Assembly: GCA_018262385.1 (NCBI GenBank)
Contig: JAGSPQ010000022.1
Location: 1 to 11,159 of the forward strand
Source: Myxococcaceae bacterium
Lineage (GTDB): Bacteria > Myxococcota > Myxococcia > Myxococcales > Myxococcaceae
Direction: 5' to 3'
DNA length: 11,159 bases
Below, one piece after another: positions 7,871 through 11,159 of this stretch. The translations under genes were made by a program, and so were the position numbers. Positions within the stretch are counted from its first letter, which is position 1, and each line of letters begins with the position of its first letter. The notes under the pieces are model-generated. The model was not told the origin of the DNA. It saw only the letters and a list, made by a program, of their open reading frames with translations, and made no database searches.

Positions 7871-8554
7871 CTACTTCTGCAGCGTCAGGGTGTGCCCGTC
7901 GGCGCCGAGCTCGGTGATGTTGGCGACGGTGGCCGGCTTGTAGCCGGGCGCTTCGATCGTCACCGGTTCCCCGCTGAACGGGTTGCGCTGGGTGAAGAAG
8001 ACGTTCGCCAGATCGTTGGTGCGCAGGTTGGCGACCACCTCTTCCCCCTGCTTGAACGACAGCAGCAGGTCCTGCAGGTAGTTGCCTTCCGGATCGAGCG
8101 CCTTGAGCCAGAACCCGGTCGAGGGCGCCATCTCGAGCTCGAGGATCTTCGATCCGGTGAGGGTGGCGTCCTCGAGGTACGAGGGCGAGTAGCCGTCGGC
8201 GACGGCGACCAGCCGGACGTTGGAGAACGGCTCGGCGACGGCGATCTGGCCGCGCGCGTTGGTGTGGCCTTTGAAGACCGCTTCGCTCAGGCAGGACTCG
8301 CCGCGGGGGCAGCTGGCCGGCTCTTTGGTGACGGTGACCATCGTGCAGGTCAGCGGCCCGGCGGTGCGCGCGTCGAGCAGCACGACGTCGCCCTTCCCTT
8401 CCGGGCCACAGGCCGACTTCTTGTCCGGGCTCGGCGCGCCGGGCTGCTCCGAACGGGCGCTGTCGAACAGGTGGTCCTCACCCACGGAGGGCTTGGGGGT
8501 CGCGCACGCTCCAAGCAGGAGCGCGGCGGCGATCATCCCGGCGGCGGGTCTCAC
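7871..8554 (-). CDS. Small lipoprotein with carboxypeptidase-regulatory-like (Ig-like) repeats
   Basis: The 227-residue product starts with a lipoprotein signal: a short basic n-region, the hydrophobic MIAAALLLGAC, and lipobox Cys17 in LLGAC. It should be lipidated and anchored in the cell envelope. After a Ser/Pro/Lys-rich linker come two beta-rich segments. The first, from about residue 46 (VVLLDARTAGPLTCTMVTV, then GHTNARGQIAV and LVAVADGYSP), has the pattern of carboxypeptidase-regulatory or CnaB-like domains; the second ends in VTIEAPGYKPATV. Four cysteines between about residues 40 and 80 may form disulfides. GTG at 8554 overlaps the Fe-S carrier's TGA as GTGA, so I prefer it to an upstream in-frame start at 8581 that would overlap further; ATG at 8536 is an alternative that loses the only Arg of the signal. 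The function is unknown. It is the only complete gene here ending in TAG. Confidence 0.82.
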   Translation of the reverse strand: MRPAAGMIAAALLLGACATPKPSVGEDHLFDSARSEQPGAPSPDKKSACGPEGKGDVVLLDARTAGPLTCTMVTVTKEPASCPRGESCLSEAVFKGHTNARGQIAVAEPFSNVRLVAVADGYSPSYLEDATLTGSKILELEMAPSTGFWLKALDPEGNYLQDLLLSFKQGEEVVANLRTNDLANVFFTQRNPFSGEPVTIEAPGYKPATVANITELGADGHTLTLQK

Positions 8555-8955
8555 GTCGAGAACGAGGTGCCGCAACCGCACGAGGACTTCGCGTTGGGGT
8601 TGCTGAACTTGAACCCCGCGCCCATCTCGGTCTTCTGGTAGTCGACCTCGGTGCCGGCGAGGTAGTTGCTGCTGACCGGGTCGGTGCAGATCTTAACCCC
8701 ATCCTGTTCCCAGATCAGATCGCCCGGCTTCGACTCCTTCATCACGTTGAGGTCGTAGCCCAGGCCGCTGCAGCCGGCGGGGACGACGCGAACGGTGAGG
8801 AAGTAGCCCTCGAACTTCTGGCTCTTCATCACGTCCTTCACCTGGGCGATCGCCTTCGCGGTGAGGGTGAGCTTCGAGGTCGAGCCGGTCGCGGCCGGGG
8901 TCGACTCGCTGGCGGCGGGGGCAGTGGTCTCGGCGGGGTTCGAGCTGGTTTCCAT
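8551..8955 (-). CDS. A-type Fe-S cluster carrier (IscA/ErpA/HesB family)
   Basis: A-type carriers bind a [2Fe-2S] or [4Fe-4S] cluster and pass it to apoproteins. The three ligand cysteines are present: Cys62 in PAGCSGLGYDL and Cys126 and Cys128 in SCGCGTSF. The ending GAGFKFSNPNAKSSCGCG is canonical. The 134 residues exceed the usual 105-115 because of a 27-residue Ala/Thr/Ser/Pro-rich N-terminal tail before the conserved LTLTAKAIAQVK. It could be called ErpA or IscA; sequence alone does not decide. ATG at 8955 has no Shine-Dalgarno site, but a TATAAG element ends eight bases upstream of the ATG, which supports both this start and a nearly leaderless mRNA. The downstream lipoprotein gene is coupled by GTGA, and the SDR gene ends 44 bases upstream on the same strand. 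The ligand is ordinary cysteine, not selenocysteine, at all three sites. Confidence 0.93.
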   Translation of the reverse strand: METSSNPAETTAPAASESTPAATGSTSKLTLTAKAIAQVKDVMKSQKFEGYFLTVRVVPAGCSGLGYDLNVMKESKPGDLIWEQDGVKICTDPVSSNYLAGTEVDYQKTEMGAGFKFSNPNAKSSCGCGTSFST

Positions 8956-8963
8956 GTCTGCGT

Positions 8964-8969
8964 CTTATA
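8964..8969 (-). promoter_or_regulatory. Probable -10 element TATAAG for the Fe-S carrier gene
   Basis: In a G+C-rich setting TATAAG stands out just before the ATG at 8955. Standard -10 to +1 spacing puts transcription start about two bases before the ATG, so the mRNA would be nearly leaderless, in keeping with the missing Shine-Dalgarno site. The -35 region (CTGGCG, 17-base spacer) matches the consensus poorly. Confidence 0.45.
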
Positions 8970-8999
8970 ACGAGGGTGGCGCGGCTCGCCAGTGGGGGC

Positions 9000-9761
9000 T
9001 CAGGAACCCGAGCGGCTGCGGCCGCCGTCGACGGCGAGGATCTGCCCGGTGATGAAGCGGGGCCCGCTGACCAGGAAGCCGACGGTGTCGACCACGTCGG
9101 CGGGGCTGCCGAAGCGCTGCTGCGGGATCCGGCCCTTGAGCTGCTCGAGCGCCTCGGCAGACAGGTCGACCGGAGGAAGCACGGTGCCCGGCGCGACGCC
9201 GTTGACCCGGATCTGCGGCGCCAGCTCGAGCGCGAGGCAGGCGGTGAGCGAGGCGAGCGCCGCCTTGGTCATGCAGTAGGCCGAGTAGTGCCGCCAGGCG
9301 TTGATCGCCCCGCCGACGTCGAGCACGTTCACCACGTCTCCCCGCCCCCGCGCCTTCATCCCCGGCGCCACCGCCTGGGTGAGCAGGTAGGGCGCGCGGG
9401 CGTTGAGCGCCCACTGCCGATCGAGGGTGTCGAGCGGGGTCTGGAGAAAGTCGGCCCGCAGGTAGATCGCCGCCGAGTTGATCAGCACGTCGATGTCGCC
9501 CAGCCCGGCCTCGATCGCCTTCACCAGCGGGGCGATCGCGGAGGCGTCGGTGAGGTCGGCCCCGAAGGCCATCGCCCGGTTGCCGTCGACCTTGATCGCG
9601 CTGACCGTCTGGTCGGCCCCTGCGCGCGAGCCATGGAAGTGGACCGCCACGTCGGCGCCCAGCCGGCCGAGGCCGAGCGCGATTTCCCTGCCCAGCCGCT
9701 GGCCCCCTCCGGTCACCAGGGCGACTCTTCCCGACAGGGGCCTTGCGATCGCATCGGTCAT
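9000..9761 (-). CDS. Short-chain dehydrogenase, pteridine reductase-like
   Basis: An NADPH-type classical SDR of 253 residues. The cofactor loop reads TGGGQRLG at 17-24, the TGxxxRxG variant of pteridine reductases (PTR1, FolM) rather than the usual TGxxxGxG. HFHGS at 41-45 corresponds to the NADP-binding strand end. The catalytic set is Asp148 (in VLDVGG, where most SDRs have Ser), Tyr162 and Lys166 (YCMTK), again the Asp-Tyr-Lys arrangement of pteridine reductases. The C-terminus TGQILAVDGG is typical for SDRs. The likely reaction is reduction of a dihydro- or oxidised pterin (folate, monapterin or biopterin type), but other carbonyl substrates are possible. The start ATG at 9761 has no Shine-Dalgarno site. 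It is divergent from the MoeB-like gene, with 26 bp between the two ATGs, which fits a shared pterin/molybdopterin theme. Confidence 0.88.
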   Translation of the reverse strand: MTDAIARPLSGRVALVTGGGQRLGREIALGLGRLGADVAVHFHGSRAGADQTVSAIKVDGNRAMAFGADLTDASAIAPLVKAIEAGLGDIDVLINSAAIYLRADFLQTPLDTLDRQWALNARAPYLLTQAVAPGMKARGRGDVVNVLDVGGAINAWRHYSAYCMTKAALASLTACLALELAPQIRVNGVAPGTVLPPVDLSAEALEQLKGRIPQQRFGSPADVVDTVGFLVSGPRFITGQILAVDGGRSRSGS

Positions 9762-9769
9762 GGAAGGGC

Positions 9770-9777
9770 GTTATATC
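9770..9777. promoter_or_regulatory. Shared bidirectional -10 element between SDR and moeB-like gene
   Basis: GTTATATC is the only A+T-rich spot in the 26-bp divergent gap. It reads as TATATC (9772-9777) toward the MoeB-like gene and TATAAC (9775-9770) toward the SDR. With standard spacing the start points fall about four bases before the MoeB-like ATG and about two before the SDR ATG. Neither direction has a recognisable -35 hexamer or a Shine-Dalgarno site. Because the two hexamers overlap, RNA polymerase could open in only one direction at a time. Confidence 0.45.
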
Positions 9778-9787
9778 CGGCGGTTCA

Positions 9788-10942
9788 ATGGCACCTACGT
9801 TCCGTGATCTGCTCGCCGCGACCAAGAAGTCGATTCGGGAAATCACCGTCGACGAGCTGAAGCGCCAGCTCGACAGCAGCGCCCCGCTGAAGCTGATCGA
9901 CGTCCGCGAGACCGAGGAGTTCGGCGCCGGCCGGCTGCCGGGCGCGATCTCGGTGCCCCGCGGCTTTCTCGAGTTGAAGATCGAAGAGAAGGCCAAGCGC
10001 GACGAGGCGCTGATTCTCTACTGCGCCGGCGGAGTCCGCTCTGCCCTCGCGGCCCGCTCGCTGGCCGAGCTGGGCTACACCAACGTCCAGTCGCTGGCCG
10101 GGGGCTACAACCGGTGGCACGACGCCGCCTACCCGACCGAGACGCCGTTCGTGCTCACCGCCGAGCAGAAGGAGCGCTACCGCAGGCACCTGTCGATCCC
10201 CGAGGTCGGGGAAGAGGGCCAGGCGAAGCTGCTGAAGGCGAAGGTGCTGCTGATGGGCGCGGGCGGGCTGGGCTCTCCGGCGGCGCTCTACCTGGCGGCG
10301 GCCGGGGTGGGCACGATCGGGATCGTCGACATGGACGTGGTCGATCTGTCGAACCTGCAGCGGCAGGTGATCCACACCCAGGAGCGCCGGGGGATGGCGA
10401 AGACCGCCAGCGCGGCCGAGGCGATCGCGGCGCTGAACCCGGACGTGAAGGTGGTGCCGTTCCAGGAGCGGCTGACGTCGGGCAACATCGATCGAATCTT
10501 CGACGGCTTCGATCTGATCCTCGACGGCGGCGACAACTTCCCCACCCGCTACCTGATCAACGACGCCTGCGTGAAGCACCGCAAGCCGAACATCCACGGC
10601 TCGATCTACCGGTTCGAGGGCCAGGTCACGACCTTCATCCCCTACCAGGGGCCGTGCTACCGCTGCCTCTATCCGCAGCCGCCGCCTCCGGACATGGCGC
10701 CCTCGTGCGCCGAGGCGGGCGTGCTGGGGGTGCTGCCGGGAATCGTCGGCCTGTTCCAGACCAACGAGGCGCTGAAGCTGATCTTGAAGCTGGGTGAGCC
10801 GCTGAACGGGCGGCTGCTGACGCTCGACGCGCTCGGCTCGACGTTCCGCACCCTGAAGCTGCGGCGGGACCCCGCCTGCCCGGTCTGCCGCGACGGCGCG
10901 AAGATCGAGTACATCGATTACGAGCAGTTCTGCGCCGCCTGA
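9788..10942 (+). CDS. moeB: MoeB-type E1-like adenylyltransferase with N-terminal rhodanese domain
   Basis: MoeB/ThiF proteins adenylate the C-terminal Gly-Gly of a sulfur-carrier protein (MoaD, ThiS or CysO type) so that it can be thiocarboxylated; a rhodanese domain can deliver the sulfur. The 384-residue product has a rhodanese domain at about 15-115 with active Cys79 in the loop CAGGVR, then a ThiF/MoeB domain from about 125. That domain shows GAGGLGS at 157-163, DMDVVDLSNLQRQ at 181-193 for ATP binding, zinc ligands Cys290/Cys293 and Cys364/Cys367, and a candidate conserved Cys307 in APSCAEAG. Domain order is rhodanese first, unlike MoeZ or Uba4, where rhodanese is last; the rhodanese-first form is known among MoeB annotations. 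ATG at 9788 starts MAPTFRDLL; the frame is open to 9743 but would overlap the SDR gene. No carrier protein gene is adjacent, so ThiF-like or cysteine-synthesis roles remain possible. Confidence 0.93.
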   Translation: MAPTFRDLLAATKKSIREITVDELKRQLDSSAPLKLIDVRETEEFGAGRLPGAISVPRGFLELKIEEKAKRDEALILYCAGGVRSALAARSLAELGYTNVQSLAGGYNRWHDAAYPTETPFVLTAEQKERYRRHLSIPEVGEEGQAKLLKAKVLLMGAGGLGSPAALYLAAAGVGTIGIVDMDVVDLSNLQRQVIHTQERRGMAKTASAAEAIAALNPDVKVVPFQERLTSGNIDRIFDGFDLILDGGDNFPTRYLINDACVKHRKPNIHGSIYRFEGQVTTFIPYQGPCYRCLYPQPPPPDMAPSCAEAGVLGVLPGIVGLFQTNEALKLILKLGEPLNGRLLTLDALGSTFRTLKLRRDPACPVCRDGAKIEYIDYEQFCAA

Positions 10943-10961
10943 GGCGGGATGCACCCCGCCT
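10942..10961 (+). terminator. Terminator-like hairpin after moeB, no T-run
   Basis: AGGCGGG and CCCGCCT form a perfect 7-bp G+C-rich stem with a 6-base loop, beginning at the last base of the moeB stop codon. No T-run follows (the next bases are GCTCAAAGG), so it may act with Rho, stabilise the 3' end, or take part in the leader structure downstream. GGCGG can alternatively pair with CCGCC just upstream of the TGA. Confidence 0.4.
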
Positions 10962-11024
10962 GCTCAAAGGAGTAACCGCTCGGCACAGCCGCTGCACTTT
11001 GAGCACCTCGCACAGCGGAGGTGC
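10961..11024 (+). promoter_or_regulatory. Tiled inverted repeats: possible structured leader that hides a ribosome site
   Basis: Two further perfect stems follow the moeB hairpin without a gap. TGCTCAAAG (10961-10969) pairs with CTTTGAGCA (10997-11005), nine bp, enclosing a small CGGC-ACA-GCCG hairpin. GCACCTC (11003-11009) pairs with GAGGTGC (11018-11024), seven bp. They share 11003-11005, so they compete at their junction. The second stem buries most of the Shine-Dalgarno GGAGG (11017-11021) of the lipoprotein gene at 11031. No known riboswitch class is recognised. Confidence 0.45.
10981..10996 (+). promoter_or_regulatory. Candidate sigma-54 (-24/-12) promoter for the lipoprotein gene
   Basis: CGGCAC, five bases, then CTGCA matches the TGGCAC-N5-TTGCA consensus at nine of eleven specified bases, with the required ten bases between the GG and GC dinucleotides. 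Transcription would begin near 11006, about 25 bases before the ATG. No enhancer-binding site is recognised upstream, and the site lies inside the inverted repeat described above, so the two readings partly compete. Confidence 0.4.
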
Positions 11025-11030
11025 CCAGAA

Positions 11031-11159
11031 ATGCCCGTTCTCAAGATCCCGTGGGTTGCCGCTTTCTTGCTGCTCGCCAGCTGCGCTCACCGGGAGCTGA
11101 CCGGCGAGGAGCACCGCGAGGCGGCGGCCGCCGACCTCGAGGTGGCCGAGCAGGAGCGG
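11031..11159 (+). CDS. Partial lipoprotein (5' part only, runs off right edge)
   Basis: Forty-three codons are visible. ATG at 11031 follows GGAGG by nine bases. The product opens with a lipoprotein signal peptide: Lys5, the hydrophobic WVAAFLLLAS, and lipobox Cys18 in LLASC. The mature part begins AHRELTGEEHREAAAADLEVAEQER-like, a highly charged Ala/Glu/Arg/His sequence that predicts a long helix. It should be an envelope lipoprotein of unknown function. Ser17 before the lipidated cysteine, followed by Ala19, does not suggest inner-membrane retention by the Asp+2 rule. Control is probably through the repeat-rich 88-base region in front of it. Confidence 0.8.
   Translation, partial: MPVLKIPWVAAFLLLASCAHRELTGEEHREAAAADLEVAEQER

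Noticed and set aside
6638..8641. A 667-codon plus-strand frame spanning the thioesterase, metallophosphoesterase and lipoprotein regions.
   Set aside because: It crosses three real genes in a different frame and is low-complexity Arg/Gly/Ala sequence with no recognisable domain.
8551..8955. HesB-like selenoprotein next to selC.
   Set aside because: All ligand positions are cysteine codons and no in-frame TGA occurs before the natural end.
10966..10980. AAAGGAG at 10966-10972 looks like a strong Shine-Dalgarno site, suggesting a leader peptide.
   Set aside because: No ATG, GTG or TTG lies at a suitable distance after it; it is better explained as one arm of the nine-bp inverted repeat.

Overview
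This is a strongly G+C-rich bacterial chromosome segment. Third codon positions are almost all G or C, GTG and TTG starts are common, and genes are packed with very short gaps or overlaps. Gene content and style (a selenocysteine tRNA, deoxynucleoside kinase, Fic-fold protein, small lipoproteins, a sigma-54-like site) fit a deltaproteobacterium or myxobacterium (Myxococcota). That placement is inference; there is no rRNA or phylogenetic marker here. I see no insertion sequence, CRISPR array, phage or other mobile element.

Layout. (1) Positions 1-3341, minus strand, form one tightly coupled operon. It starts with a Fic-fold protein whose catalytic motif is degenerate, then a DHH/DHHA1 phosphoesterase (NrnA-like), a NifS/IscS-type cysteine desulfurase, and the start of a protein resembling a secretin N-domain that runs off the left edge. 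(2) Positions 3342-3627 hold no protein gene. They carry a palindrome in front of the Fic gene and, on the minus strand, selC, the selenocysteine tRNA with anticodon UCA. (3) Positions 3628-7868, plus strand, hold five consecutive genes: kbl and tdh (threonine to glycine plus acetyl-CoA), a deoxynucleoside kinase that overlaps tdh by 4 bases, a hotdog acyl-CoA thioesterase and a metallophosphoesterase. (4) Positions 7871-9761, minus strand, hold a pterin-reductase-like SDR, then an A-type Fe-S carrier (IscA/ErpA/HesB family) overlapping a small lipoprotein by 4 bases. The lipoprotein meets the metallophosphoesterase tail to tail with 2 bases between the stops. (5) Positions 9788-10942, plus strand, encode a MoeB-type E1-like adenylyltransferase with a rhodanese domain at its N-terminus, divergent from the SDR across 26 bp. 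(6) Positions 10943-11030 contain tiled inverted repeats and a possible sigma-54 promoter. They lie in front of a lipoprotein gene that runs off the right edge.

How the genes fit together. Threonine catabolism (kbl-tdh) is the clearest pathway. A second theme is sulfur and selenium handling: a cysteine desulfurase that makes persulfide, a rhodanese-MoeB protein that could receive it, an Fe-S carrier, and selC, which implies a selenoprotein system whose other genes (selA, selB, selD) lie outside the window. The SDR has the TGxxxRxG and Asp-Tyr-Lys features of pteridine reductases and shares a promoter region with the MoeB protein, which suggests a pterin/molybdopterin link.

Expression signals are unusual. 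Four gene pairs join by a GTGA overlap. Several operon heads have no Shine-Dalgarno site but a TATA-like -10 element only a few bases before the ATG, as expected for leaderless or nearly leaderless mRNAs. Eleven of the twelve complete genes end in TGA although the organism encodes a UGA-decoding tRNA. The observations most worth following are the tiled-hairpin leader at the right end, the histidine-less Fic protein, the shared bidirectional -10 element and the odd stem pairings in selC.
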